Shown here: piece by piece, positions 34,149 to 43,605 of the stretch
How the letters are laid out: the number at the start of each line of letters is the position of its first letter
Numbering within the stretch: position 1 is the first letter of the stretch
Source: Paraburkholderia hiiakae
Lineage (GTDB): Bacteria > Pseudomonadota > Gammaproteobacteria > Burkholderiales > Burkholderiaceae
DNA: 64,000 nt
Reading direction: 5' to 3'
NCBI RefSeq assembly: GCF_904848665.1
Contig: NZ_CAJHCQ010000006.1
Span: 248,001 to 312,000 of the forward strand
Translations under genes and position numbers: made by a program
The notes under the pieces: generated by a model
What the model was told of the DNA's origin: nothing
Databases searched by the model: none
What the model saw: the letters and a program-made list of their open reading frames with translations, nothing else

Positions 34149-36296
34149 ATGAGTACGATCTGGCAGGGATTGCGCAAGGAATTCGCAGACGTGTACGGCG
34201 ACGAGTTGCCGCGTGTTCTTCACGCGTTCAAGGCTGCGCTGGCGGTGGTCGTGAGCATGCTCATCTGCATGCGGCTGGAACTGCGCTCGCCTGGCACGTC
34301 GATGGTGTCGGCCGTAATCGTGATGTTCCATCAACAGAGCGGCATGGTCATCGCGCGAGCCTTCTACCGAACCCTCGGTATCTGTTGCGGTTGCCTGGCT
34401 GGGCTGATACTGATCAGCCTGTTCGCCCAGGAGCCGGAGTTATTCCTCGCGGGGCTTTCACTATGGGTGGGACTTTTTGTCGCCGGGTCCTCGTACTATA
34501 AGAACTATCAATCGTACGGCTTCGTCCTGTCCGGGTACGCCGCCTGTATTACGACCGTGCCGGAATGGTCGGCGCCCTACGATGTGACGAACAACATTAT
34601 CTACACGATTAGCGAGGTGCTGATCGGCGTGGCTAGCGGCAGTCTGGTTAGTGCGCTGATCTTTCCACAGCGGGTCGTGCCCGCGCTCACGAAATGGCGC
34701 GCGAATGCGTTGACGCTGGTGCTGACTTCACTGAGCGGTGCGGCTCGCGGTGAGGCCACGTATGAGACTGCGCAAACCTACCTCAAACTGATACGCGAAA
34801 GTGTGTCGATGGAGGGACTGCGTACGGCGGCCGTATTTGAAGAACCAGAAATGCGCTTGCGCAACGACGGGCTAATGGAGCTGGACCAGACCTTTCTCGG
34901 CGTCGTTACGCGCATCTTCTCCCTTTATCGCGCAAGACGGATCACGGCGAACGCGAGCGTAAAACTGCGAGCGACGGCGGAAGAAATATTCAGGCGCGTA
35001 GCGAATTTGACTGCGCAAGAGAGCGCGGTTTGTCTGGAAACCGGCAATGGAATGGAGCGCATGATTGGCAGGCTGCGCGATCTGGAAGCGTCGCTCCTTC
35101 TCTATCTGGATCGCCAGACAAGCGGTAACCAGGACGAAAGCGAATCCGACTATCAGCCTGTTGCGATGATCGCAGCTGAAGCGTTCTCGGCAATCGTTGC
35201 GCTGCGCCTGTTCTGCGGCACCTGCAAAATGCTGCTCGATCCGCCGAGGATCCGGTTGACGCAGCCCGTCGCCGAAGCGGTCGCATTTCTGCGCAGCGTC
35301 CCCATTCATACGAGCGCCGTCACGGCGGCGATAGCCGGATTACGTGCGGCGACGGCGGTGGGGGTGGTCGGGATCGCGTGGGTACTCTCGGGTTGGGATG
35401 ACGGTTACAGCGCGGTCGTGGCCGCAGGCATTACCAGCGGATTCTTTTCATTGAGTCCGACGCCTGCCACTGCGAGCTGGCAAGTGTTCGTCGGATGCCT
35501 GATTGCGTGGATCGTGGGCTTTATGGTGAACTTCTTTCTGATGCCGGTGTTGGGCAGCGTTACGCTGTTCGCGCTGTGTCTGGGCGTGCTGCTGTTCATG
35601 GGGAGTTACGTCAATACGTTTCCACGCGTCGCGGTCTTCGGGGCGGGCTTCAATATCTACTTCTGCTACGTGCTCACGCCGACAAACCCGGCCGTGTACA
35701 ACCCATCGTTTCTTCTCGACCGGGGGTTGGGTTTGCTCATCGGCATCGGTGTCTCCGCGGCGGCGTTTTCGCTCGTGATCTCTCGCGAAGGACAGTGGAT
35801 GGCGGGACGGTACGCCGAGCGCATTCGCTCGATCGTGCAGCGCGCAGCGCATGAAAGCGTCGATTCGAATGACACGGTGCAGGTGGGCATCGCGATGCGT
35901 GATCTGATCGTGCATATTTCGACGGTGCCTCACGTCACGCCGGACCAGTTGGAAAGCGCCACGAGTTGGGCCTTCGATCAGCTATGGGTCGTGAATACGT
36001 TAATGCAGGTTCGCAGCCTCGAATTCACACAATCAACGGCGTTACCGGAGGGCTGGAGTGAAGCGCAAGGTGAGTGGCTCAGTGCGATGGAGCGATTGGC
36101 GCAACACGCGAATGCCGATTCGGTCGAAGCGGCGCTCGTGGCGATAGGGCGGGCGTTGAGTGTATTGTCGGGACCGCCCGGCGACCCCGCATCGGAAACA
36201 TGCCGCGCGATATTGAAGATGCGCGCACGGCTCTACTCGACGTGGGCGGCACTGACCGACCAACTGCCCCGGCTCGACGCCGTCAAGACGGACTGA
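34149..36296 (+). CDS. FUSC-family inner-membrane efflux transporter (aromatic-acid exporter type)
   Basis: About 715 residues from ATG 34149; earlier in-frame Mets exist. Two blocks of five to six membrane helices (near 30-180 and 380-540) alternate with cytoplasmic helical regions, the architecture of AaeB/YccS/FUSC proteins. Recognisable stretches are MVSAVIVMFHQQSGMVIARAFYRTLG and ISEVLIGVASGSLVSALIFPQ. It would be the inner-membrane part of an export system for aromatic carboxylic acids or related compounds. It is the first gene of an efflux operon with an outer-membrane factor, DUF1656 protein and membrane-fusion protein. Confidence 0.88.
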   Translation: MSTIWQGLRKEFADVYGDELPRVLHAFKAALAVVVSMLICMRLELRSPGTSMVSAVIVMFHQQSGMVIARAFYRTLGICCGCLAGLILISLFAQEPELFLAGLSLWVGLFVAGSSYYKNYQSYGFVLSGYAACITTVPEWSAPYDVTNNIIYTISEVLIGVASGSLVSALIFPQRVVPALTKWRANALTLVLTSLSGAARGEATYETAQTYLKLIRESVSMEGLRTAAVFEEPEMRLRNDGLMELDQTFLGVVTRIFSLYRARRITANASVKLRATAEEIFRRVANLTAQESAVCLETGNGMERMIGRLRDLEASLLLYLDRQTSGNQDESESDYQPVAMIAAEAFSAIVALRLFCGTCKMLLDPPRIRLTQPVAEAVAFLRSVPIHTSAVTAAIAGLRAATAVGVVGIAWVLSGWDDGYSAVVAAGITSGFFSLSPTPATASWQVFVGCLIAWIVGFMVNFFLMPVLGSVTLFALCLGVLLFMGSYVNTFPRVAVFGAGFNIYFCYVLTPTNPAVYNPSFLLDRGLGLLIGIGVSAAAFSLVISREGQWMAGRYAERIRSIVQRAAHESVDSNDTVQVGIAMRDLIVHISTVPHVTPDQLESATSWAFDQLWVVNTLMQVRSLEFTQSTALPEGWSEAQGEWLSAMERLAQHANADSVEAALVAIGRALSVLSGPPGDPASETCRAILKMRARLYSTWAALTDQLPRLDAVKTD

Positions 36297-36299
36297 GCC

Positions 36300-37802
36300 A
36301 TGAATGCATTCGCTGGGTCCGCTCCTCGTGCGCTCGGCCCGACCGTTGCGTCGTTGCTCGCGCTGATGGTTCTCGCCGGCTGCATCGACGGCGCAGGCAT
36401 CAAACCCGAGGCCTCGTTCATCGACCCCGCCGGCGTGGACGTGAGCAGCGCGATGCGCGCCGCAGCGAGCGACGCGAACTGGCCCGCGACCGACTGGTGG
36501 CTTGCGTGGCAAGACCCGCAGCTAGACATGCTGATGAAGCGCGCCGTGAAGGGAAGCCCGACGCTTGCGATTGTGAGGTCGAGAGTGACTGCCGCCGTAT
36601 GGCAAGCGCGCGTGGCACACGCGGACGAACTGCCCGACGTCGAGGGATCAGGGGAATTCGCGCGTACGCGTTTCCCGCGCTATGCCACGCCGTCGCCGCC
36701 CGGCGGCACGACGGTATGGAACAATTCCGCGGCCGTTTCGCTGACCTACGATCTCGACTTTTGGGGAAAAAATCGCGCCATCGAGCAAGGCGCCCTGAGT
36801 CATGTGCAGGCCGCAGTGGCAGACGCGCAGTTCGCCAAGGTCGAACTGGAAGTCGCCGTTGCTCGCACCTACGCGCGCTTCGCGCTTCAGGAGGTGCTCC
36901 TCGCGGTCTTTCGATCGATCAATGAGGAAGAGTCGCGCAACATGGAAATTGCGCTCAGGCGGCGCGCAGCCGGTATTAGTGGCGAGCTCGATGCGAGTCA
37001 GGCAAAAACGCAGTATGAAGCCGGTCGAACCGACATTGCCCGGACCCAGAATGAGATCGCGCTCGCGCGATTGCAGATCGCGTATCTCGTGGGCGAGGGG
37101 CCGGGTTTCGGCGAGCAACTGAAGGCGCCGTCGCTGCCGGACAATGTCGCCACGGCATTGCCTTCGGCGCTGCCGGCGGAGCTTATCGGACATCGCGCGG
37201 ATGTCGTCGCCCAACGATGGCGCGCCGAGGAAGCCGCGAAAAAAGTCGCCGCGGCGCACGCTGATTTTTACCCGGATATCGATCTCGTTGCCAGCGCCTC
37301 GCTCGCTTCCTTGACGCCGTTCGGAGGATTCTTCAATTTCATCAATAGCGATGCAGTGGGACACAGTGTCGGCATTGCCGCGTCATTGCCGATATTCGAC
37401 GCAGGCCGCCGGCGCGGCAACTTTGGCGTAGCCACCGCCGAATACGACGATGCAGTCTTCAAGTACAACGACACGGTCTTGTCCGCGATGCAGAGCGTCG
37501 CTCAGGACGTGACATCGTTACAGTCGCTCGACTTTCAGCAAAAAACGGCCGATTCCGCGTGGCAATCTTCCAGGCGCGCTTACGACATCGCGATAAGTGG
37601 TTATCGAGGCGGCATCACCGAGTATCTCGACGTGCTGGTCGCGCAAAAGGTCATGCTTCAGCAAGAGCGCGACGTTGCCTTGATACACGCGCAACGCGTC
37701 GATTCATGGGTATTGCTGATGAAGGATTTAGGCGGGGGCGCGCAGATCAACGCGGTGCCCGTTGGCGAGAAGGCAGGTGAGAGCGATGCCCGTGGAAATT
37801 GA
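36300..37802 (+). CDS. Outer-membrane efflux lipoprotein (NodT/OprM family)
   Basis: A 500-residue protein with a lipoprotein signal peptide (lipobox LAGC). It is followed by two TolC-type repeats: DWWLAWQDPQLDMLMKRAVKGSPTL, LTYDLDFWGKNRA, and the second-half counterpart GIAASLPIFDAGRRRGNFGVA. It forms the trimeric exit duct of the tripartite pump. It begins 3 bases after the FUSC stop and overlaps the DUF1656 gene by 17 bases. Confidence 0.92.
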   Translation: MNAFAGSAPRALGPTVASLLALMVLAGCIDGAGIKPEASFIDPAGVDVSSAMRAAASDANWPATDWWLAWQDPQLDMLMKRAVKGSPTLAIVRSRVTAAVWQARVAHADELPDVEGSGEFARTRFPRYATPSPPGGTTVWNNSAAVSLTYDLDFWGKNRAIEQGALSHVQAAVADAQFAKVELEVAVARTYARFALQEVLLAVFRSINEEESRNMEIALRRRAAGISGELDASQAKTQYEAGRTDIARTQNEIALARLQIAYLVGEGPGFGEQLKAPSLPDNVATALPSALPAELIGHRADVVAQRWRAEEAAKKVAAAHADFYPDIDLVASASLASLTPFGGFFNFINSDAVGHSVGIAASLPIFDAGRRRGNFGVATAEYDDAVFKYNDTVLSAMQSVAQDVTSLQSLDFQQKTADSAWQSSRRAYDIAISGYRGGITEYLDVLVAQKVMLQQERDVALIHAQRVDSWVLLMKDLGGGAQINAVPVGEKAGESDARGN

Positions 37803-37989
37803 CATATTTGGATTCTTTGCGCCCATCCTCCTGCTCGTTCTATTGGGGAGCGCCGTGGTGTTCGTGGCGCTGGACATGTTCCTGGCGAAGATCGGCGTTT
37901 ACCAGTTTGCCTGGCATCCGGGGCTATTCCGGGTTGCACTGTTCGTGGTGCTGTTTTGCGGTGCGTCGCTGCTCGTCCAGAAAGCGTGA
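37786..37989 (+). CDS. DUF1656 small membrane protein
   Basis: A 67-residue protein with two membrane helices (FGFFAPILLLVLLGSAVVFVALDMFLA and LFRVALFVVLFCGASLLV). DUF1656 proteins (AaeX-like) are regularly encoded between FUSC transporters and their membrane-fusion proteins. The start lies inside the 3' end of the outer-membrane-factor gene. The exact role in the pump is unknown. Confidence 0.88.
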   Translation: MPVEIDIFGFFAPILLLVLLGSAVVFVALDMFLAKIGVYQFAWHPGLFRVALFVVLFCGASLLVQKA

Positions 37990-38034
37990 CGAACCGCGTT
38001 ACCCTGGGGCAATCGCATGACAACGAGGCGATAG

Positions 38035-38997
38035 ATGAACAGGCCGTATCTCATACGATTCGCAACGACGCTAGTCGTGGTCGTGGTTGCGCTCGTGCTC
38101 ATGCATGCGATCTGGGATCGATACATGTATTCGCCCTGGACCCGCGACGGGCGCGTGCGGGCGAACGTCATCAATCTGTCCACGGACGTGTCGGGAATCG
38201 TGAAAGAGGTTCGGGTGAAGGACAACGAATGGGTTCACAAAGGCGACGTGCTTTATGTGCTGGACCCTGACCGCTTCGTCTATGCGTTGCAGCAGGCAGA
38301 TGCGGACGTCGCGCGTGCGCAGGCGCAACTGGTTCAATCGCAGTCCCTTTCCGATGCTAGCCAATACGAGCTGAAGATGCGAAAAGATCAAGCGGCGCGG
38401 CGCGAGAAGCTTTCCGCCGATGTCGTATCGGAGGAGATACGCTCGGACTACGCATGGCAGTCGCAGCAGTCGCAATCCACGCTCGATGCGGCGCGTGCCG
38501 CATACGCAGCCGCCGAGGCAAGTCTGAAGGCGGCGCTCGTGCATCGCGAAACCGCGCGGCTCGATCTGGAGCGAAGTCGCGTGCGAGCGCCGGTGGACGG
38601 CTACATCACGAATCTGAATCTGTTCCCCGGCGATTTTGCTACAGCGGGTGTCGCGCGCATGGCCATGATCGATTCCCACTCGTTCTGGGTGTATGGCTAT
38701 TTCGAGGAAACGAAGATCCAGGGCGTGCGTGTGGGTGACCGCGCGGTGGTCCGGCTGCTTGGCGCGAAGGTGAATATCGAGGGCCACGTGGACAGCATCG
38801 CGAGCGGCATTGTGGATCGCGACAATCCAACGGGGCAGAGCGAACTGCTGGCAAACGTCGACCCCGTCTTCACGTGGATTCGCCTTGCCCAAAGAGTGCC
38901 GGTGCGCATTCGCCTGGATAACGTACCGCGCGGCGTTCATCTCGCGATGGGCATGACGTGCACAGTCACGCTCAGCCAGACAACGCCTGCCGGATGA
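38035..38997 (+). CDS. HlyD/EmrA-type membrane-fusion protein
   Basis: A 320-residue periplasmic adaptor. It has an N-terminal anchor helix (FATTLVVVVVALVLMHAIW), the biotinyl-lipoyl half motif RANVINLSTDVSGIVKEVRVKDNEWVHKGDVLYVLD, a coiled-coil hairpin (about 90-175), and the second lipoyl half with VRAPVDGYITNLNLFPGDF. It closes the aromatic-acid-type efflux operon (34149-38997) as the AaeA equivalent. Confidence 0.92.
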   Translation: MNRPYLIRFATTLVVVVVALVLMHAIWDRYMYSPWTRDGRVRANVINLSTDVSGIVKEVRVKDNEWVHKGDVLYVLDPDRFVYALQQADADVARAQAQLVQSQSLSDASQYELKMRKDQAARREKLSADVVSEEIRSDYAWQSQQSQSTLDAARAAYAAAEASLKAALVHRETARLDLERSRVRAPVDGYITNLNLFPGDFATAGVARMAMIDSHSFWVYGYFEETKIQGVRVGDRAVVRLLGAKVNIEGHVDSIASGIVDRDNPTGQSELLANVDPVFTWIRLAQRVPVRIRLDNVPRGVHLAMGMTCTVTLSQTTPAG

Positions 38998-39168
38998 GGG
39001 AAGACGCGCGGCTTTGACATCGTCGGCGGCTCTTGCGCGAGGCTTTCCGGCTTCGCGGCGAGCGGACAAATTTCGTGGTTTTGAAAAAGACGATCGTGGT
39101 CGGGGCGGCTATGCTGGATTCCGTCGCATCGGACGCAAGTCGTCACGCGTCAATAGGCAGGAGGTCTG

Positions 39169-39624
39169 ATGGTTACGCTCGAAGTCAACGGACAACAACA
39201 TTCGGTGGACGCGCCACCGGACATGCCAGTGCTTTGGGTGTTGCGCGACCTCGTTGGACTCACGGGCACGAAGTTCGGCTGTGGGATTGCGCAGTGCGGC
39301 GCGTGCACCGTTCATGTCGACGGCGTTGCCGTGCGCTCGTGTGTGTTTCCAGTCGGGGCGGTCGGCGAGCGGAAGATCACGACCATCGAGGCAGTGGGCG
39401 AAACACCTGCGGGCAGACGGATTCAGGCCGCATGGCGTCAGATCGATGTCGTGCAGTGCGGATATTGCCAGTCAGGACAGGTGATGCAGGCAGCGTCGCT
39501 GCTCGCGCAAAACGCCAACCCGAGTGACGCGGATATCGATGCGGCGATGGCGGGGAACATCTGCCGATGCGGAACCTATAACCGGATTCGCGCGGCAATC
39601 AAACTCGCGGTCAAGGAGGCGTGA
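39169..39624 (+). CDS. [2Fe-2S] small subunit of a molybdenum hydroxylase (IorA-like)
   Basis: A 151-residue protein with the two [2Fe-2S] clusters of xanthine-oxidase-family small subunits. The plant-type cluster motif is [15 protein letters not shown] with a later Cys; the second domain has [16 protein letters not shown] and [14 protein letters not shown]. It transfers electrons from the Mo subunit to the cytochrome c encoded downstream. GGAGG precedes the ATG. The Mo subunit starts 1 base after its stop. Confidence 0.94.
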   Translation: MVTLEVNGQQHSVDAPPDMPVLWVLRDLVGLTGTKFGCGIAQCGACTVHVDGVAVRSCVFPVGAVGERKITTIEAVGETPAGRRIQAAWRQIDVVQCGYCQSGQVMQAASLLAQNANPSDADIDAAMAGNICRCGTYNRIRAAIKLAVKEA

Positions 39625-39625
39625 C

Positions 39626-41863
39626 GTGTCGCAGGGACTCCTTGACGCGCAGAACGGCAGGCCGCGAGACGACGATCCATCCGGCCTCACACGGCGGTCC
39701 TTTCTGAAATTCAGCGCGAGCGTGGCGGCGCTGGCGGGTGGCGGGCTGATTCTCGGGTTTAGTCTGCCCGCGCGCAGCGAAGGCGACGTACGCAAGACCG
39801 TGATCGGCGGCGACGGCGTGGAGACAGCGCAGAACGGTGTGTTGGCGCCGAACGCGTTCGTGCAGATCGACACATCCGGCAAGGTGACGCTCATTGTCCC
39901 GAAGGTCGAAATGGGACAGGGCGTCTACACTTCGATCCCTATGCTGATTGCCGAAGAGCTGGAAGTGCCGCTCGACAGCATCACGATCGACCACGCGCCG
40001 CCCAACGAAAAGCTGTTCTTCGATCCGTTGCTAGGCGGTCAGCTCACGGGCGGATCGACCTCGATCCGCTATGCCTGGGAGCCGATGCGGCGCGCCGGGG
40101 CCGCAGCCCGGGCGCTGCTAATCAACGCCGCCGCGCAGCAGTGGCAGGTCGATCCGGCGACGTGTCGTGCGCAGAACGGGCAGGTCGTCCACGCGGCCAC
40201 GCAGCGCACGCTGGAATACGGGCAGCTCACGGAGGCGGCCGCCAGGCTGCCCGTGCCGAGCGATGTCGCTCTGAAGGATCCTAAGGACTTCAAAATTATC
40301 GGCACGATGGCGAAGCGGCTCGATTCGCCGGAGAAAGTGGACGGCAGCGCAATGTTCGGACTCGACGTTCGACTGCCCGGCATGGTGTATGCGGTGATCG
40401 TCAACTGTCCGGTGTTTGGCGGCAAGCTCGCGACGGTCGACGATAGCGCGGCAAAGAAAATTCTAGGCGTGCGCCAGGTTGTGAAGATCGACAACGGCGT
40501 TGCTGTGGTCGGCGATCATACGTGGGCCGCGAAACGCGGCGCGTCGGCGTTGAAGATCACGTGGGACGAAGGGGCGGGCGCGTCTGTATCGACCAGGACG
40601 ATCGTGGCCGATCTGGAACAGGCCTCGCGGGGCACCGGCGCCGTCGCGCGCAAGGAAGGAGACGTGGGCAGCGCATTCACGAAGGCAAAGACGCGCGTGG
40701 ACGCCGTCTACCGGCAGCCATTCCTTGCGCACGCAACGATGGAGCCGATGAATTGCACCGTGCATGTGCAAAAGGACAGCTGCGAGATATGGGTCGGCAC
40801 GCAAGTGCCGACACGCGCAAGGGACGCGGGCGCGAAAGTCACCGGGTTGCCCGCCGAAAACGTCGCAGTGCATAATTTCCTGCTTGGCGGCGGCTTTGGC
40901 CGGCGGCTGGAGATAGACGGCGTCACACAAGCGGTGAAAGTCGCGAAGCAGCTCGATGTGCCCGTGAAGGTGACATGGACGCGCGAAGAGGACATTCAGC
41001 ACGACATGTACCGCCCATACTATTACGACCGGATTTCCGCGGGGCTCGACGAGAACGGCAAACCGGTTGCGTGGCGCCATCGCATTGTCGGTTCGTCGAT
41101 TCTTTCGCGGTTCGCGCCTTCTACGATCAAGAACGGCGTCGATCCCGATGCGGTGGAGGTCGCTGCTGCGCTTCCCTACGATCTGCCGAATCAACTTGTC
41201 GATTACGTGCGGCAGGAGCCCGACGCCATACCAACCGCATTCTGGCGCGGTGTGGGCCCCACGCGCGGCACGTTCGTCGTGGAGAGCTTCATCGACGAAC
41301 TCGCCGTGCTGGCCAAAACAGACCCTGTGCAGTATCGGCGCAATCTGCTCGACAAGGCGCCGCGCGCGTTGAATGTGCTCAATCTCGCCGCGCAGCTTTC
41401 TGGGTGGGGAAGCGCGCTGCGGAAGGGGCAAGGACGAGGCGTTTGTGTCATGCACGCCTTTGGCAGCTATTTTTCGATGGTCGCGGACGTGACGGTCGAC
41501 CAGGGCGAAGTGCGGGTGAATCGCGTCGTGTGCGCCGTGGACTGCGGAATGGTCGTCAACCCCAACACGGTGGAGGCGCAGATTCAGGGCGGCGTGATCT
41601 TCGCGATCACAGGTGCGCTTTACAGCGAGATCACGATCGAACACGGGCGCGTCCTGCAAAGCAATTTCACCGACTACCGGATACTGCGTATTCACGAAGC
41701 GCCCGAGATTCTCGTTCATATCGTCAAGAGCGGCGAAGCGCCTGGCGGGATTGGCGAGCCCGGTACGTCGGCGACAATGCCCGCGCTCGCGAACGCAATC
41801 TATGCGGCAACGGGAAAGCGTTTGCGCCATCTGCCTGTGGGCGAGCAGTTGCGCACTGTCTAG
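39626..41863 (+). CDS. Molybdopterin large subunit of a periplasmic aldehyde/N-heterocycle dehydrogenase (IorB-like)
   Basis: A 745-residue protein beginning at GTG, with AGGAGG upstream. A twin-arginine signal (TRRSFLKF near 22-29) shows export in folded form. The body is the IorB/NicB-type molybdopterin-cytosine-dinucleotide subunit: GGQLTGGSTSIRYAWEPMRRAG, LGGGFGRRLEIDGV, the RGVGPTRGTFVVESFIDEL Mo-pterin region, and the C-terminal EAPGGIGEPGTSATMPALANAIYAATG-type segment with the catalytic Glu (here GEAPGGIGEPG). It hydroxylates an aldehyde or N-heteroaromatic substrate with water as oxygen source. The substrate is unknown; the adjacent aromatic-acid efflux pump hints at an aromatic aldehyde. 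Confidence 0.92.
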   Translation: MSQGLLDAQNGRPRDDDPSGLTRRSFLKFSASVAALAGGGLILGFSLPARSEGDVRKTVIGGDGVETAQNGVLAPNAFVQIDTSGKVTLIVPKVEMGQGVYTSIPMLIAEELEVPLDSITIDHAPPNEKLFFDPLLGGQLTGGSTSIRYAWEPMRRAGAAARALLINAAAQQWQVDPATCRAQNGQVVHAATQRTLEYGQLTEAAARLPVPSDVALKDPKDFKIIGTMAKRLDSPEKVDGSAMFGLDVRLPGMVYAVIVNCPVFGGKLATVDDSAAKKILGVRQVVKIDNGVAVVGDHTWAAKRGASALKITWDEGAGASVSTRTIVADLEQASRGTGAVARKEGDVGSAFTKAKTRVDAVYRQPFLAHATMEPMNCTVHVQKDSCEIWVGTQVPTRARDAGAKVTGLPAENVAVHNFLLGGGFGRRLEIDGVTQAVKVAKQLDVPVKVTWTREEDIQHDMYRPYYYDRISAGLDENGKPVAWRHRIVGSSILSRFAPSTIKNGVDPDAVEVAAALPYDLPNQLVDYVRQEPDAIPTAFWRGVGPTRGTFVVESFIDELAVLAKTDPVQYRRNLLDKAPRALNVLNLAAQLSGWGSALRKGQGRGVCVMHAFGSYFSMVADVTVDQGEVRVNRVVCAVDCGMVVNPNTVEAQIQGGVIFAITGALYSEITIEHGRVLQSNFTDYRILRIHEAPEILVHIVKSGEAPGGIGEPGTSATMPALANAIYAATGKRLRHLPVGEQLRTV

Positions 41864-41876
41864 GCGGAGGCCGACG

Positions 41877-43160
41877 ATGAATACGACATTCAAGGCATTC
41901 GTCCTCGCTTGCGGGTTCGCCTTGCAGATGGTTTCGAATTTTGCCGAAGCGGACGACGCGGCACTCATTCAGCGTGGCGAGTACCTGGCGAAAGTGGGTG
42001 ACTGCGTGGCCTGCCATTTGACGCAAAATGACAAGCCATTCGTCGGCGGGTTGAAAATGATGACGCCAATGGGGGCGATCTATTCAACCAACATCACACC
42101 CGACGCCGAAACCGGCATTGGACGGTACAGCGAGGCGGACTTCGCACGCGCCTTGCGCGAGGGTGTCGCGAAAGACGGCCGCAATCTGTATCCGGCCATG
42201 CCTTACCCGTCCTATGCGAAAGTCAGCGACGGCGACGTGCGCGCGCTTTACGCGTACTTCATGAAGGGTGTCGCGCCGGTGCGGCAGCCCAACCGCGAGT
42301 CGGATATCAAATGGCCGCTCAACATGAGGTGGCCGCTTGTATTCTGGAACATGGTGTTCCTCCACAAAGGCGCTTATGAGGACAAAGAGGGGAAGGACGT
42401 TGCATGGAATCGCGGGGCGTATCTGGTGCAGGGACTGGGGCACTGCGGTTCGTGCCATACGCCGCGCGGGATCGGGTTTCAGGAAAAAGCGCTCGACGAA
42501 AGCGGCGAAGTTTATCTGACGGGGGCGCCGGTCGATAACTGGTTCGCCTCGAATCTCACTGGCGACCACAATTCGGGTTTGGGGCGGTGGTCGGAGGCCG
42601 ACATCGCCCAGTTCCTGAAAACGGGGGCGAATCTCCATGCCGCCGCTTTCGGTTCAATGACGAGCGTGATCAACCATAGTACCCAGGCGATGTCCGACAC
42701 GGATATCGCGGCAATATCGCATTATCTGAAATCGTTTCCCGCCGCGGGCGGTTCGGGCGCAGCGGTCTACGCTTACGACCCGAAAGCGACGAAGGTATCG
42801 CTGGCGCGTCCCGCGAACGACGCCGGCGCGCGCGTTTATACGGCGTTCTGCATGCATTGCCACGGTGCGGACGGACGCGGATTCGCACCGCTCCTCGCCC
42901 CGCTTGCCGGCAATCCAAACGTATTGGAAAAGCAGCCGCTCTCGCTGATCAACGTGACGTTGAATGGCACCGACGACCTCGTGATCGGCGGTATTCCAGC
43001 GCCGTACCCGATGCCCAGTTTTGCGGACGTCCTCGACGACCAGCAGATCGCAGATGTTCTGACGTTTGTACGCGGTGGATGGAACAACGGCGCACCGCCC
43101 GTTTCTGCACGCGAGGTCGAGAAACTTCGACAATCAACCGGGAAAGCGGCGGCGCAATAG
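41877..43160 (+). CDS. Tri-heme cytochrome c, electron acceptor of the molybdenum hydroxylase
   Basis: A 427-residue secreted protein (signal peptide MNTTFKAFVLACGFALQMVSNFAEA) with three heme-attachment sites: CVACH at 43-47, CGSCH at 190-194 and CMHCH at 325-329. This three-domain layout is that of cytochrome subunits of membrane-bound aldehyde/alcohol and nicotinate-type dehydrogenases, which pass electrons to the quinol oxidase or another terminal oxidase. It is third in an operon with the [2Fe-2S] and Mo subunits. A terminator overlaps its last codons. Confidence 0.93.
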   Translation: MNTTFKAFVLACGFALQMVSNFAEADDAALIQRGEYLAKVGDCVACHLTQNDKPFVGGLKMMTPMGAIYSTNITPDAETGIGRYSEADFARALREGVAKDGRNLYPAMPYPSYAKVSDGDVRALYAYFMKGVAPVRQPNRESDIKWPLNMRWPLVFWNMVFLHKGAYEDKEGKDVAWNRGAYLVQGLGHCGSCHTPRGIGFQEKALDESGEVYLTGAPVDNWFASNLTGDHNSGLGRWSEADIAQFLKTGANLHAAAFGSMTSVINHSTQAMSDTDIAAISHYLKSFPAAGGSGAAVYAYDPKATKVSLARPANDAGARVYTAFCMHCHGADGRGFAPLLAPLAGNPNVLEKQPLSLINVTLNGTDDLVIGGIPAPYPMPSFADVLDDQQIADVLTFVRGGWNNGAPPVSAREVEKLRQSTGKAAAQ

Positions 43161-43179
43161 AAGCGGCCTTTCCCTTTTT
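43140..43179 (+). terminator. Intrinsic terminator of the molybdenum hydroxylase operon
   Basis: GGGAAAG (43140-43146) pairs with CTTTCCC (43168-43174), followed by five T. The stem starts within the last codons of the cytochrome gene, so coding and terminator overlap. Confidence 0.75.
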
Positions 43180-43605
43180 GACCCCGGCTCGGAACGCTTG
43201 GAAGGCGCGCCTTTACGTTGTCATGTATAACTCACGAGACCTCCGGGCCAGTCCCTATGATTTGATGCGCTTTCAGGCGCTGGTCTCCTCCATGCCCTCA
43301 TGCTTGACGCCCCATTTTGATGCGGTGATGGGGCAAGGCGCGCCAGTTGTTGGCCAATCTCCTTGCGCACTGTAAGGACTCCCAGAGGTATATCCTTGCC
43401 CTCCATTGCCCCTCGTTTGCTAGCGAGGTAGCTCGAAAGATGCTATTGGCATAGACTGAGGCAGGGCATCGTGTTATCACGGCAAGCGAAGCGAAAGGCA
43501 GTCAGAAGGCCAGCGGGGCGCACTTTCAGCAAGCGCTGAACTTCAGGCGCTGTCGCCGGTTTTCATTGCCAATGCGTCTCGCCGGCTTCCAGGGAGAATG
43601 TGCGG
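43180..43605. other. Intergenic region before the trifunctional kinase
   Basis: About 425 bases with no recognisable gene. Short open frames on both strands (for example 43223-43375 plus) have no ribosome site and no family resemblance. A degenerate AGAGGTATATCCT at 43384-43396 is faintly like half of the recurrent palindrome. The stretch could include an eroded gene, but nothing identifiable. Confidence 0.4.

Noticed and set aside
43223..43406. Possible remnant gene or transposase piece before the trifunctional kinase
   Set aside because: Short frames on both strands lack ribosome sites, and no family resemblance or terminal repeats could be identified.
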